NCBI GenBank assembly: GCA_017433225.1
Contig: JAFRHS010000029.1
Span: forward strand, 25,450 to 89,449
DNA: 64,000 nt
Direction: 5' to 3'
Origin: Clostridia bacterium
GTDB lineage: Bacteria > Bacillota > Clostridia > Oscillospirales > Acutalibacteraceae
In this document: positions 32,983 through 41,472 of the stretch, piece after piece
How the letters are laid out: each line of letters starts with the position of its first letter
How positions within the stretch are numbered: the stretch's first letter is position 1
Notes under the pieces: generated by a model
The model's database searches: none
The model's input: only the letters and a program-made list of their open reading frames with translations
Told to the model about the DNA's origin: nothing
Position numbers and translations under genes: made by a program

Positions 32983-35553
32983 TCAGCAGGTGATCACCAG
33001 ATGTTCATCGGCTACGTCGTTGTAGACACGGCAGTTTCGGCCGGAGACATCGTAGACATGGACGACGCCGGAAAGCGCGCCGGCCGGGTCGAACTCCGAC
33101 ACGATATCGTTCGAGGAAGCCAGCTTCTCCGGTGCGTAATGGATCGTCTTCCGGTCCCGGAAGACCGCGGTATACAGGATCCGCGACTCCACGAGGTCCT
33201 GGAAGATGTGGCTCCCGAAGGACAGCTCCGGGTTATACCCGACCTTCGACTCTTCGGTCTCACAGATGATCTCGAAGGCGCTGATGTCGGAAAACGTCGT
33301 CGGCACCCCGAGTTCCGGCGAGGAGGTGCCCACCCGCCCGGGGACGATCAGCATCATATGCCTGCCCATATCACGGTAGTGCCAGTTGATCTTTCCGATC
33401 AGCTTGGCCACCTGATCTTTGTCTTTGTAGGGAAGCTCATAATAGCGGAGAGGGTCGACCAGAACGATCGTGTCCAGCAGGTTCGACCCGGAGATCCCCA
33501 TGGACGCGCCCCGGCTCTCGAGAAGGATGTGCTCTTCCGCAATGTCCGACGGGATCACCGTCCCGGTCTCGCTCTTCAGGACCTGCAGCGGACGGCACTG
33601 GAGCAGGTCGATCGAGTATTCTCCATCTTCGGAGATGTTGATGGTGAATTCGGTGTCGACCGGATAGTTGTATTCTTCCTGGATGCAATGGAGCATCCGT
33701 TTCATCTGATCCATCAGAGCCTCGTTTTCCACGAGCCCTTTGCACGAGATGAACGTGACCGGGCGGAAACGCCCCGTCTCCCGCAGGCGGCTCTCGGCAT
33801 CGAAATCGTGCTCCAGCAGGATCTTCTGGAGATAGCGCGGAAGGTCCGGTTCGATCTCCCGGAGGGGGAGACGCTTCAGCGTCCGTTCCGCCATGTCGAT
33901 GACCTCTGCTTTTCCCTGAGAGAACTTGTGCTTGTCCGCGGAGGATGAGTAGGAGGTCTTCTCCGGCTGGTCCAGATTGACGATCCGCGGATAGGACCCT
34001 TCGGTCCGGTCGACCGCGGAAGTGCCGAGACCCATGACCAGCCGCAGCATGCCCGCGGCCGGGTCGGTGTCTTTCATGACCCGGTACGGACTGTACGAAT
34101 AGCCGACCCCGGCGGCGCAGGGCATATAGCGGGAGCCGTAATAGGACCCCGAGACCCTCTGGATGAGCAGCGCCATCTGTTCATCGCGATTGTCAAGATC
34201 GCGCCGTTTCCGGTAGTCGAGCGCGGACAGACTCATCGTGCTGGCATAGACGACTTTGATCGCGTGTTCGAATTCGGCAAGACGCGTCTCCAGGCTCCCG
34301 CGGTTGGCGCAGAAGACCGACTCGTATTTTCCGGCAAATGCATTTCCGAACCCGTCCTCCAGGATGCTGCTGGAGCGGATGATATACGGGTCCTGTCCAT
34401 AGTACTCGATGATCCGGACGAACTGTTCGCGCATCGCCGCAGAGAAAGCGCCGTTCATCAGTCCTTCCGCGAACTTTTCCGAGAGAGAAAAATAGCCTTC
34501 CGGTGTCCGCTGGCGGATCCGCAGGTCCCACAGGTTGTTGTCGACGATATAGGTGTAATAGAGGTCCGACCCGACATAGAAGGAGTCATGCGGCTCGAGG
34601 ACCTCGCTGATGTCCGGTTCCCGGTTCCGGATGATATTCCGGGCGAGAAGCATGCCGCAGGCTTTGCCGCCGATCTTTCCGGTGCCGATCATATGGTCCC
34701 GGACCGCGAAATAGTCTTCGGGCGCAAAATGCTCGTTGACCATTTTCTGCATCTTTTCATCGCGGGTCATCATGACCTCGCAGATCCAGGCGCATTCTTC
34801 CGTCACGTCGATGCCGCTTTCATGAAGCATCCGGACACGGTTGAACTCGCGGTCCCAGGAATCGATGTACTGCTCTTCCGCCGACCGCTGGGCCATGCCG
34901 AGCGACTGATAGAACCGGCTCGCCCGGACCCCGTCGAGGATGGGGCGGAACGCTCCGGACTCCGGGTCATAGGTGTGCGGGAGGAACATCGTGTCGGACG
35001 TCCTCTCCCAAACCTTCTCCGGGCGGACGTAGACGTTTCTGGCGTCCGAGTAGACATCGAAGAACAGCTGGGTCGTGTCCAGGATCTTGTTGATCGCATG
35101 GGTGGAATGCTTTCCCCGGATGATCGGGAAGAACGCCACCGTGTCGAGAATGAACAGGAAGGGGCAGGTCACCCGGAAAAAGTTGCCCATCATCAGGTCG
35201 GTCGCCCAGGCGGCCTGGAGTTCGGACAGGCAGTCGAACACATAAAACGCGTCCCTGCCCTCCTGCTCGATGTAGTTGTGGATGGCGACCGTGAACGTTT
35301 CGAATTTATGGGTCAGCGGGACTTCGATCGTTTTGACTCCGGGGCAGTCCTCCAGCAGCGGCTCATGGTTGGCGAACCGGAAATAGATGAGGTTCCTTTT
35401 GTCCTCGATCGCCTGCCGGACATAGGGCTCCATGAACAGCCTGAACTGGTCGAGATCGGAAACACGCCATACGACATTGTCGCCCAGACGGATGTTGTCC
35501 AGCGCAAGGTCCATTTCGGGGATGCCGCTTTTGACCCGGTCAAATGCTGCCAT
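32983..35553 (-). CDS. PEP/pyruvate-binding-domain protein with KaiC-like N-terminus
   Basis: 856 residues. The N-terminal 200 residues resemble the RecA-like KaiC fold (VKSGIPEMDLALDNIRLGDNVV, then YVFDCLSELQAAWATDLM and FLFILDTVAFFP) but lack a usable Walker A. The later part has the PPDK/PEP-synthase ATP-grasp signatures: IGTGKIGGKACGML, YIIRSSSILEDGFGNAFAGKYESVF and SYYGSRYMPCAAGVGYS. There is no phosphohistidine swivel domain and no PEP TIM barrel, so it cannot be a full dikinase. The ATG at 35553 follows AAAGGAG; the longer frame lacks a site. Role unknown, perhaps ATP-dependent phosphotransfer or sensing. Confidence 0.8.
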   Translation of the reverse strand: MAAFDRVKSGIPEMDLALDNIRLGDNVVWRVSDLDQFRLFMEPYVRQAIEDKRNLIYFRFANHEPLLEDCPGVKTIEVPLTHKFETFTVAIHNYIEQEGRDAFYVFDCLSELQAAWATDLMMGNFFRVTCPFLFILDTVAFFPIIRGKHSTHAINKILDTTQLFFDVYSDARNVYVRPEKVWERTSDTMFLPHTYDPESGAFRPILDGVRASRFYQSLGMAQRSAEEQYIDSWDREFNRVRMLHESGIDVTEECAWICEVMMTRDEKMQKMVNEHFAPEDYFAVRDHMIGTGKIGGKACGMLLARNIIRNREPDISEVLEPHDSFYVGSDLYYTYIVDNNLWDLRIRQRTPEGYFSLSEKFAEGLMNGAFSAAMREQFVRIIEYYGQDPYIIRSSSILEDGFGNAFAGKYESVFCANRGSLETRLAEFEHAIKVVYASTMSLSALDYRKRRDLDNRDEQMALLIQRVSGSYYGSRYMPCAAGVGYSYSPYRVMKDTDPAAGMLRLVMGLGTSAVDRTEGSYPRIVNLDQPEKTSYSSSADKHKFSQGKAEVIDMAERTLKRLPLREIEPDLPRYLQKILLEHDFDAESRLRETGRFRPVTFISCKGLVENEALMDQMKRMLHCIQEEYNYPVDTEFTINISEDGEYSIDLLQCRPLQVLKSETGTVIPSDIAEEHILLESRGASMGISGSNLLDTIVLVDPLRYYELPYKDKDQVAKLIGKINWHYRDMGRHMMLIVPGRVGTSSPELGVPTTFSDISAFEIICETEESKVGYNPELSFGSHIFQDLVESRILYTAVFRDRKTIHYAPEKLASSNDIVSEFDPAGALSGVVHVYDVSGRNCRVYNDVADEHLVITC

Positions 35554-35572
35554 CGTCTCGACTCCTTTCCAC

Positions 35573-35609
35573 AAAAAAAGGGCGTTCCATCTCTGTGAGA
35601 TGAAACGCC
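35573..35609 (-). terminator. Terminator hairpin between the racemase gene and the PEP-binding gene
   Basis: On the minus strand GGCGTTTCATCTC-ACA-GAGATGGAACGCC followed by CTTTTTTTG. It ends only about 20 nt before the start codon at 35553, so it either ends the ABC operon with read-through or acts as an attenuator of the downstream gene. Confidence 0.85.
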
Positions 35610-35642
35610 GTCGCTTCATTGTTTTACGGGTCTATCTTAGCA

Positions 35643-36476
35643 TCAATCCGGGCGAAACGCAAGCGTTGCCGTCTTCCGGTCGAGGCTTTTTACCGTGCCG
35701 CTCATCTGGAGCGTCCCGTCTTCGAGCGACAGGATGTTCAGTGAGCCGCCGGGCTCTTTCACGGTGATGTCGACCGGCTTGCCGGTCCGGTCGGCCATGT
35801 ACGCGCCGATGGCGGTCGTGCCGCTGCCGCACGCGGACTCCCAGCAGAGAGTGCCGGCGGCGGGGACGTAGACGAGGGGCGTGAGTCTCAGTTTGTGCCG
35901 CTCGAAGAACAGGATGCCGATGGCATCTGTCCCGAGGGCTTCACACCAGCTGCGCGCCAGGGCCTCGGCCCGGGAACGCCCTCTCTCGCCCTCGGGGGCG
36001 GGACGCTCCAGGATGACGTGCGCAATGCCGTCGAACCGGACGATGACCGGCTTACGGCCGTCTCCGGTCACGGAGAACGGGGCATCGTCGATGGAGCGCG
36101 GCTTCGGCATGATGACAGAGCCGTAGTAGGCGGTGTCGGTCTCCGCTTTCAGCGCCACCGTCACGGGACCGGATGCGCCGGAAGAGCGTACCGTGACACC
36201 GATGGGATCGCCCTGCTCCGGGGTCTTCCCGCTGCGCATGGCCACCAGTGCCGCTGCGCTCATGGTCGCGTTGCCGCAGAACTCGCCGCCGGCCATCTGC
36301 AGATCGATGTCGCAGCCGGAGTCTGACGGTGCGGAAACGAACCCCACCTGCTCCACGGACGGCTCTGCTTTCATGAGCGCCGCCGCCACGGAGAGCCGTT
36401 CTTCCGCGGGGACCGGAGTCTCCACCAGAAGCGTGATGTTCCCGGTCGGGTCGAAAAGATGATAGGTTACTTCCAT
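35643..36476 (-). CDS. DapF-fold amino-acid racemase, CntK/histidine-racemase-like
   Basis: 277 residues, two-domain DapF fold. The cofactor-free catalytic Cys pair is clear: AGGEFCGNATMS (Cys67) and WESACGSGTTAIG (Cys216). The motifs PTGNITLLV, GEFCGNATMS and EPGGSL follow staphylopine-pathway CntK (histidine racemase) much more closely than true diaminopimelate epimerase, which has GNGxRC at the first Cys. The start overlaps the ATPase stop by one base (TAATG), so it is coupled to the amino-acid transporter. A D/L racemase acting on the imported amino acid is likely; histidine is the best guess from family resemblance. Confidence 0.82.
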   Translation of the reverse strand: MEVTYHLFDPTGNITLLVETPVPAEERLSVAAALMKAEPSVEQVGFVSAPSDSGCDIDLQMAGGEFCGNATMSAAALVAMRSGKTPEQGDPIGVTVRSSGASGPVTVALKAETDTAYYGSVIMPKPRSIDDAPFSVTGDGRKPVIVRFDGIAHVILERPAPEGERGRSRAEALARSWCEALGTDAIGILFFERHKLRLTPLVYVPAAGTLCWESACGSGTTAIGAYMADRTGKPVDITVKEPGGSLNILSLEDGTLQMSGTVKSLDRKTATLAFRPD

Positions 36477-37234
36477 TACTGCTGATAATTCTTTAAGAAC
36501 TGCTTCGTGCGTTCCTGGGTCGGGTTGCCGAACACCTCTTCCGGGTCTCCCTGCTCGACGATGACGCCGCCGTCCATGAAGATGACGCGGTTGGAGACCG
36601 AACGGGCGAAGGGCATCTCGTGGGTGACGACGACCATGGTCATCTTGTCTTCGGCGAGCTGCCGGATGACCTTCAGGACCTCACCGGTGAGCTCGGGGTC
36701 GAGCGCGCTGGTGGGCTCGTCGAAGAAGAGGATGGCAGGGTTCATCGCCAGGGCACGGGCAATGGCCACGCGCTGCTGCTGTCCGCCGGAGAGCTGACAG
36801 GGGTAGGCGTCCGCACGATGGGAGAGATCCATCTTCCGCAGGAGTTCTTCCGCTTCCGCGAAGACCTCGTCCTTGTCGCGCTTCTGCACGTTGATCGGCG
36901 CGTCCGTGATGTTCTTCATGACGGAATAGTGCGGGAACAGGTTGAAGTTCTGGAAGACCAGGCCGAAGTGCTGCTTCGCCTTGCGCAGTTCTGCCGGGCC
37001 GACGTATTCCGCTTTGCCGTCCGCGCCGGTCGTGACCGCCGGGGTGCCGGTGTAGCTGATCTCACCGGAATCGATGGTCTCGAGGAACGTGGCACAGCGC
37101 AGGAGCGTACTTTTGCCCGAACCGGAGGGGCCGATGATGCTGACGACTTCGCTCGTGTCGACAGCGAGACTGATGTCTTTCAGGACTTCGACATCGCCAA
37201 ACGATTTTTTGATGTTTTTCATCTCTAAAACCAT
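36476..37234 (-). CDS. Polar amino-acid ABC transporter ATPase (GlnQ/HisP-like)
   Basis: 252 residues. Walker [16 protein letters not shown]-loop [13 protein letters not shown], signature [17 protein letters not shown], Walker [16 protein letters not shown] and the switch THEMPFA. The NLFPH segment is typical of the polar amino-acid class. It sits 12 bp after the permease gene and energises uptake through it. Confidence 0.95.
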   Translation of the reverse strand: MVLEMKNIKKSFGDVEVLKDISLAVDTSEVVSIIGPSGSGKSTLLRCATFLETIDSGEISYTGTPAVTTGADGKAEYVGPAELRKAKQHFGLVFQNFNLFPHYSVMKNITDAPINVQKRDKDEVFAEAEELLRKMDLSHRADAYPCQLSGGQQQRVAIARALAMNPAILFFDEPTSALDPELTGEVLKVIRQLAEDKMTMVVVTHEMPFARSVSNRVIFMDGGVIVEQGDPEEVFGNPTQERTKQFLKNYQQ

Positions 37235-37246
37235 GCTGCCACCTCC

Positions 37247-37894
37247 TTAACTGTAGTAGTCCATCGACTTCTCGACGCGTTCCATGACGAATGCCACGAC
37301 ATAGTTCATGACGAAATAGAACACGCCCGCGACGACATATGGTGTGAACGAGGTCTGGGACGCGGCGATCTGCTTCGCGATGGCGAACATCTCGTTGTAC
37401 GCGAGCGCGAAGGCGAGGGACGTATCCTTGACCAGGGTGATGATCTCGTTGGTGACCGAGGGCATGATGGTCTTCATGACCTGCGGCAAGATGATCTTGA
37501 AGAAGGTCTGGGTCTTGCTGTAACCCAGGACTTCCGCGGCCTCATACTGGCCGGCGGAAATGGACTCGATACCGCCGCGGTAGATCTCCGCGAAGTAGGC
37601 GGCATAGTTCATGGTGAAACCGATGATGATGGCGGCGAACCGGTAGCCGCGGATGGACGCGCCGAACAGGTAGTACGGGCCGAAGTACCAGGCGAGGAGC
37701 TGAAGCATCAGCGGAGTGCCGCGCATGATGGCAATGTACACCTTCATGATCCCGGAAATGATCTTGAATCTCGAGCGGCGCAGCAGCGTCACGACCATGC
37801 CGAGGGGCATGGAGAAGAGGATCGTGAGGAAGAAGATGGCCAGAGTGCGCAGCATGCCTTCGCCCATTGAGGAGAGCATGACTTGGCAGGACAT
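37247..37894 (-). CDS. Polar amino-acid ABC transporter permease
   Basis: 215 residues, about five membrane helices. GTPLMLQLLAWYFG and the EAA loop GQYEAAEVLGYSKTQTFFKIILPQ are family-typical. The ATG at 37894 has TTTTGGAGGT upstream; a longer frame to 37930 would read through a stem-loop. It pairs with the permuted binding protein and the ATPase in one operon. Confidence 0.93.
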   Translation of the reverse strand: MSCQVMLSSMGEGMLRTLAIFFLTILFSMPLGMVVTLLRRSRFKIISGIMKVYIAIMRGTPLMLQLLAWYFGPYYLFGASIRGYRFAAIIIGFTMNYAAYFAEIYRGGIESISAGQYEAAEVLGYSKTQTFFKIILPQVMKTIMPSVTNEIITLVKDTSLAFALAYNEMFAIAKQIAASQTSFTPYVVAGVFYFVMNYVVAFVMERVEKSMDYYS

Positions 37895-37914
37895 ATTGTT
37901 ACCTCCAAAAGGAC

Positions 37915-37945
37915 GGGGCATGGACCTCAAGTCGGTTCATGCCCC
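37915..37945 (-). terminator. Stem-loop between binding-protein and permease genes
   Basis: On the minus strand GGGGCATGAACC and GGTCCATGCCCC pair (one mismatch) around a 7-nt loop, followed by a weak TCCTTTTGG. Such hairpins let the binding protein be made in excess over the membrane parts. Confidence 0.7.
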
Positions 37946-37962
37946 GATCTGTTACTCACTGT

Positions 37963-38799
37963 TTATTTTGCTTCGTTGGAAATGAGATAGGCACCGGCCG
38001 TCATGTCGATGGCGATGGCGTCGATGGCGCCCGCCTTCAGGTCGTTGAACGCAACGGTGTAGGTCTCATAGGTCTTGAGTTCGCCAAAGGTGTCTGCAAG
38101 GTCTTTCTTGGCGTCCTCGAGCATCTCCGCCGCGGAGGTGTCGATCTGGACACCGACGGTCTTGCCGGCGAGGTCGGCGAGCGTGGTGATGCCGGAGTCG
38201 GAAGCGACCAGGATGCCCTGGACGTTGTTCGAGTAGGTGCAGCCCCAGGTGTACTTGTCTTCACGGCCTTCCTTGGTGAAACCGGACCAGATGCAGTCGC
38301 AGGAACCGGCGTTCAGTTCCATGTCTTTGGCTTCCCAGTTGAAGGGGACAGACTCGTACTTCCAGCCCATGTAGGCACAGACAGCCTGAGCGAGTTCGAC
38401 GTCGAAGCCGCCGACGGAACCGTCATCCTTGAGGTAGGAGTACGGCGGATAGTCGAGGTCGAAGCCGTGCTTGAAGGTGAAGTTCGGGTCGCCCGAGCCC
38501 TTTGCGGGGATGTCGGCATCGTTGATGTCCTCAGCCTTCAGGCAAAGGTAATCTTTGATGTCGGGGTACTTTTCACCGATCTTGTCATAGGTGCCGTCCT
38601 TGACGAGAGCGTACACAGCGCCGGTGACGGTTTTCGCCAGGTCTTCGTTGCCCTTCTTGAAGCCGATGGCGTAGGATTCGGTACCCATTTCTTCCTCGAG
38701 GAAGACATACTGGGCGCCGCCGCTCTTGTTCCCGCCGCCGCAGGCAGCGAGCAGAACGACCATCATGGCCGCGAGAATGACCGAAATGAGTTTTTTCAT
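37963..38799 (-). CDS. Circularly permuted amino-acid-binding lipoprotein (SBP family 3)
   Basis: 278 residues. Signal peptide with lipobox LLAAC (Cys20). Normal family-3 binding proteins start with the strand leading to DYPPFSY and end with GTExYGIxxKKGN...LKADGTYDKI. Here that end comes first: residues 29-80 read YVFLEEEMGTESYAIGFKKG and then LVKDGTYDKIGEKYPD, followed by a linker (about 81-106), then the family start FKHGFDLDYPPYSYLKDDGS (109-127) through GGFDVELAQAV, TTLADLAGKTVGVQ and finally AIDMTAGAYLISNEAK, where the protein stops. The stop and the N-terminal segment join naturally. Single open frame with AAGGAGA before the ATG, so not a frameshift. Binds an amino acid for the operon transporter. 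Confidence 0.88.
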   Translation of the reverse strand: MKKLISVILAAMMVVLLAACGGGNKSGGAQYVFLEEEMGTESYAIGFKKGNEDLAKTVTGAVYALVKDGTYDKIGEKYPDIKDYLCLKAEDINDADIPAKGSGDPNFTFKHGFDLDYPPYSYLKDDGSVGGFDVELAQAVCAYMGWKYESVPFNWEAKDMELNAGSCDCIWSGFTKEGREDKYTWGCTYSNNVQGILVASDSGITTLADLAGKTVGVQIDTSAAEMLEDAKKDLADTFGELKTYETYTVAFNDLKAGAIDAIAIDMTAGAYLISNEAK

Positions 38800-38892
38800 A
38801 GAGATTCTCCTTCCAAAACTAGTGTTTCTGAAACGTAAAGTCTTCATTATAGTATCATGTTAACCAATTAAAGTAAAGAAGATGCAAAAAAG

Positions 38893-38919
38893 AAAGGACC
38901 TCGTTCGAGGTCCTTTTTG
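38893..38919 (-). terminator. Terminator of the GntR regulator gene
   Basis: AAAGGACCTCG and CGAGGTCCTTT pair around TT, flanked by A and T tracts. Confidence 0.9.
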
Positions 38920-38928
38920 GTTGGCGAT

Positions 38929-39723
38929 TTAGAACGTGGCCTTTCCGGCGATGACGTCGCGGTAGACCTCCAGCTGGCCTCTGAGGTAAGCTTTAGACCG
39001 CTTGGCGTCCCTCGTCATGACCGCGTCGAGCATGGCCTCCATGAACTCGATGCACCGCTCCGGGCCGAACTCGCGGATCGGCTGCTCCCAGAAGTAGGAG
39101 GTCGAGTCCTTGAACGTGTTGAAGATGAGCGGCAGGACGAAGTTGCCGGAGTAGACACACAGGTTGTGGTGGAAGTGGAAGAAGGAACGGGCCAGTTTCG
39201 GGACGTCGAGGTTCGGGTACTTGTCTTTTCCCATGAAGTCGGCGCCGGTGTTGTCGACCGCACCGTCATTGCCGGGGAGCCCGGCTTCCATGATCCGCTT
39301 TGACATTTCGATGTCGGCGCGGAACGCGGCGATGGCTTCGTCGGTCAGGTTGTCCGCAAGTCGCTCGAGGGCTGCGGATTCGATCGCGTCACGCATCTCG
39401 ATGATGTCGCGGACGTTTTCCGGTGTGTAGTGGAAGTTCTTCGTGCTCGTGAGCAGGTTCAGCGTCTCGGCGGTGCCGTGCAGGGTGAAGTCCTGGACAT
39501 AGGTGCCCTGACGCAGGATGGTCTTGACGAAGCCCATCCGCTCCAGTTCCACCATGGCAAAGTGTACCGCAGACTTGGAGATCTTGGCCTGCGCCGCCAT
39601 CTCCCGTTCGGAGGGCAGCTTGTCGCCGGGTTTCAGTTCCCCGCTGACGATCATGCCGGCAATGCGTTCCATAAACATTTGCCGCACGGTCGGGGTCTCG
39701 ATGATGCCGATATCGATGCTCAT
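38929..39723 (-). CDS. GntR-family (FadR/FCD-like) regulator
   Basis: 264 residues. The winged helix is clear: IVSGELKPGDKLPSEREMAAQAKISKSAV region, then LERMGFVKTILRQGTYV. The C-terminal all-helical part (RDIIEMRDAIESAALERLA, FFHFHHNLCVYSGN) matches FCD ligand domains, which hold a metal and an acid ligand. It lies directly upstream of the amino-acid transporter operon on the same strand but has its own terminator, so control of that operon is only likely. AGAAGGACT precedes the ATG. Confidence 0.88.
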   Translation of the reverse strand: MSIDIGIIETPTVRQMFMERIAGMIVSGELKPGDKLPSEREMAAQAKISKSAVHFAMVELERMGFVKTILRQGTYVQDFTLHGTAETLNLLTSTKNFHYTPENVRDIIEMRDAIESAALERLADNLTDEAIAAFRADIEMSKRIMEAGLPGNDGAVDNTGADFMGKDKYPNLDVPKLARSFFHFHHNLCVYSGNFVLPLIFNTFKDSTSYFWEQPIREFGPERCIEFMEAMLDAVMTRDAKRSKAYLRGQLEVYRDVIAGKATF

Positions 39724-39934
39724 GCCAGTCCTTCTTTCTCTCTCGTGGTTCCTTTTGCTCTGGTTTGCCCACGAGCAAATGACCTAAACACATTGTAAAG
39801 CAGAGACCCGCTCTGTTACAATCCTAATTTTTTTACTCTTACACAAATTCCGATAATTGAATAACCCGGTGAGGAACGACAGAAGCCGGTATGCATGGTA
39901 TACTGGAGCAAAGAAACAGAAATGGAGGACCGCC

Positions 39935-40390
39935 ATGTTAGCAGTCGGAACGAAAGCGCCGGCATTCGAATTGCCGGACCAAAACGGAGAGATCCATACG
40001 CTGGAAGCGTACAGGGGACAGAAAGTCATCCTGTACTTCTACCCGAGAGACAACACCCAGGGCTGCACGGCCCAGGCGTGTGCCTTTGGTGATCTGATGC
40101 CGGCCTTCCGGGAAAAGGGCGCCGTTATCATCGGCGTCAGCAAGGACTCGGTCGCCTCCCACAAGAAGTTCGAAGAGAAATTCAACCTGCCGTTCACCCT
40201 GCTCTCCGACCCGGAGCTCGAGGCCATCAAAGCCTACGACGTCTGGCACGAGAAGAACATGTACGGCAAGAAGTCCTTCGGCGTCGTGCGCACCACGTAC
40301 CTCATCGACGAGAACGGCGTCATCGTGAAGGCGTTCGAAAAAGTCAAAGCCAAAGACAACCCGGCCCAGATGCTGGGTGAGCTGGAGTAA
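39935..40390 (+). CDS. bcp: Bcp-type peroxiredoxin
   Basis: 151 residues. AhpC/TSA fold: APAFELPDQNGEIHTLEAYRGQ, VILYFYPRDNTQGCTAQACAFGD with the peroxidatic Cys and a resolving Cys five residues on; the usual Pro before GC is Gln here. Later VVRTTYLIDENGVI. It reduces hydroperoxides using thioredoxin. The ATG at 39935 follows ATGGAGG. It forms an operon with yaaA (16 bp gap) and a small Cys-rich gene. Confidence 0.93.
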   Translation: MLAVGTKAPAFELPDQNGEIHTLEAYRGQKVILYFYPRDNTQGCTAQACAFGDLMPAFREKGAVIIGVSKDSVASHKKFEEKFNLPFTLLSDPELEAIKAYDVWHEKNMYGKKSFGVVRTTYLIDENGVIVKAFEKVKAKDNPAQMLGELE

Positions 40391-40405
40391 GAAAGCGAGG
40401 CGCAC

Positions 40406-41218
40406 ATGCGCATCATCATTTCCCCCGCCAAGAAAATGAACGAGGAGCGGGACGACTTCCCGGCACTGGGCCTGCCGGTGTTTCTCGAGAAGACGAATGC
40501 GCTGCGGGACTGGCTGAAGGGCCTCTCCTATGAAGACGCGAAGGCGCTCTGGAGCTGCAACGACAAACTGGCAGAGCTGAACGTCGACCGGTACGAGCAG
40601 ATGGGCGCCCTTGACGAACTGTCCCGCCTGACCCCGGCCATCCTCTCCTACGAGGGCATCCAGTACCGGTACATGGCGCCGGACGTCTTCACCGCGCCGG
40701 CTCTCGACTTCATCCAGGACCACCTGCGCATCCTGTCCGGGTTCTACGGCGTCCTGAAGCCCTTCGACGGCGTCACCCCGTACCGCCTCGAAATGCAGGC
40801 GAAGGTCGGGAAGTTCGGCGGGGAGCTTCCGGCAGCAGATGGTACATCGCCCGCGAAAACGCTTTATGAGTTCTGGGGCGATACACTGTATGAAGAAGTC
40901 CAGCGGGACAACAAAGACCGGTTCGTCCTGAACCTCGCGTCGAAGGAGTACTCCCAATGCGTTGAGAAGTACCTGCAACCGGAGGACTTTTGCCTGACTG
41001 TCGTGTTCGGGGAGTTGAAAGAAGACCCGAAGACGGGACGCGAAAAGGTCATCATCAAGGGGACGCTCGCCAAGATGGCCCGCGGCGACATGGTCCGGTT
41101 CCTCGCGGAGCGGGACATCGCGGACCCGGAGAGCATCAAAGCCTATGACGGCCTGAATTTCCGGTTCTGCCCGGAGCGGTCGTCGGACACGGAGTATGTA
41201 TTTCTGAAAGAAGAATAG
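40406..41218 (+). CDS. yaaA: Peroxide stress protein YaaA (DUF328)
   Basis: 270 residues, the normal size. Family-typical start MRIIISPAKKMNEER, middle ILSGFYGVLKPFDGVTPYRLEM and FGGELPAADGTSP-type loop. In E. coli YaaA limits free iron and DNA damage under peroxide stress and its fold binds DNA. Its position right after a peroxiredoxin gene fits the role well. GAGGCG ribosome region. Confidence 0.94.
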   Translation: MRIIISPAKKMNEERDDFPALGLPVFLEKTNALRDWLKGLSYEDAKALWSCNDKLAELNVDRYEQMGALDELSRLTPAILSYEGIQYRYMAPDVFTAPALDFIQDHLRILSGFYGVLKPFDGVTPYRLEMQAKVGKFGGELPAADGTSPAKTLYEFWGDTLYEEVQRDNKDRFVLNLASKEYSQCVEKYLQPEDFCLTVVFGELKEDPKTGREKVIIKGTLAKMARGDMVRFLAERDIADPESIKAYDGLNFRFCPERSSDTEYVFLKEE

Positions 41219-41230
41219 AGGCAAAACCCT

Positions 41231-41434
41231 ATGAAGTACCTCATCAAAGACACGACCCGCGAGGAGCGGGAACAGATCATCAAAGAGTCCCTCAGCTGCG
41301 GCGGCGGGTGCGAGAACTGCACGGCCTGCTGGCTCGGCGGGGGCGACCCCTTCAAGATGTACCAGGACTACATCGACGGCAAGCGGGAGATCCGCGAGAT
41401 CAACATGGAATACAACGCCCGCTACCTTCACTGA
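41231..41434 (+). CDS. Small Cys-rich hypothetical protein, 67 aa
   Basis: The core SCGGGCENCTACWLGGGDPF holds four Cys in a compact cluster, a plausible metal or redox site. It follows yaaA by 12 bp and is ended by the shared terminator, so it probably belongs to the peroxide-defence operon. I do not recognise the family. The rest is charged and helical (EEREQIIKESL, YIDGKREIREINMEY). Confidence 0.7.
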   Translation: MKYLIKDTTREEREQIIKESLSCGGGCENCTACWLGGGDPFKMYQDYIDGKREIREINMEYNARYLH

Positions 41435-41440
41435 AAAGGA

Positions 41441-41470
41441 AAAAAGAGCACCGGATGGTGCTCTTTTTTT
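41441..41470. terminator. Bidirectional terminator (yaaA operon / tRNA-Pro)
   Basis: AAAAAGAGCACC and GGTGCTCTTTTT pair around GGAT; it lies directly beyond the 3' end of the minus-strand tRNA. Confidence 0.92.
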
Positions 41471-41472
41471 GA

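Noticed and set aside
32983..35553. Second pyruvate phosphate dikinase or PEP synthase
   Set aside because: No phosphohistidine swivel domain or PEP-binding barrel.
35643..36476. Diaminopimelate epimerase (true DapF)
   Set aside because: First Cys motif is GGEFCGNAT rather than GNGxRC, and the gene sits in an amino-acid transporter operon; CntK-like motifs fit better.
37963..38799. Frameshifted or truncated binding protein
   Set aside because: One uninterrupted frame with signal peptide and ribosome site, and both missing pieces are present in swapped order.
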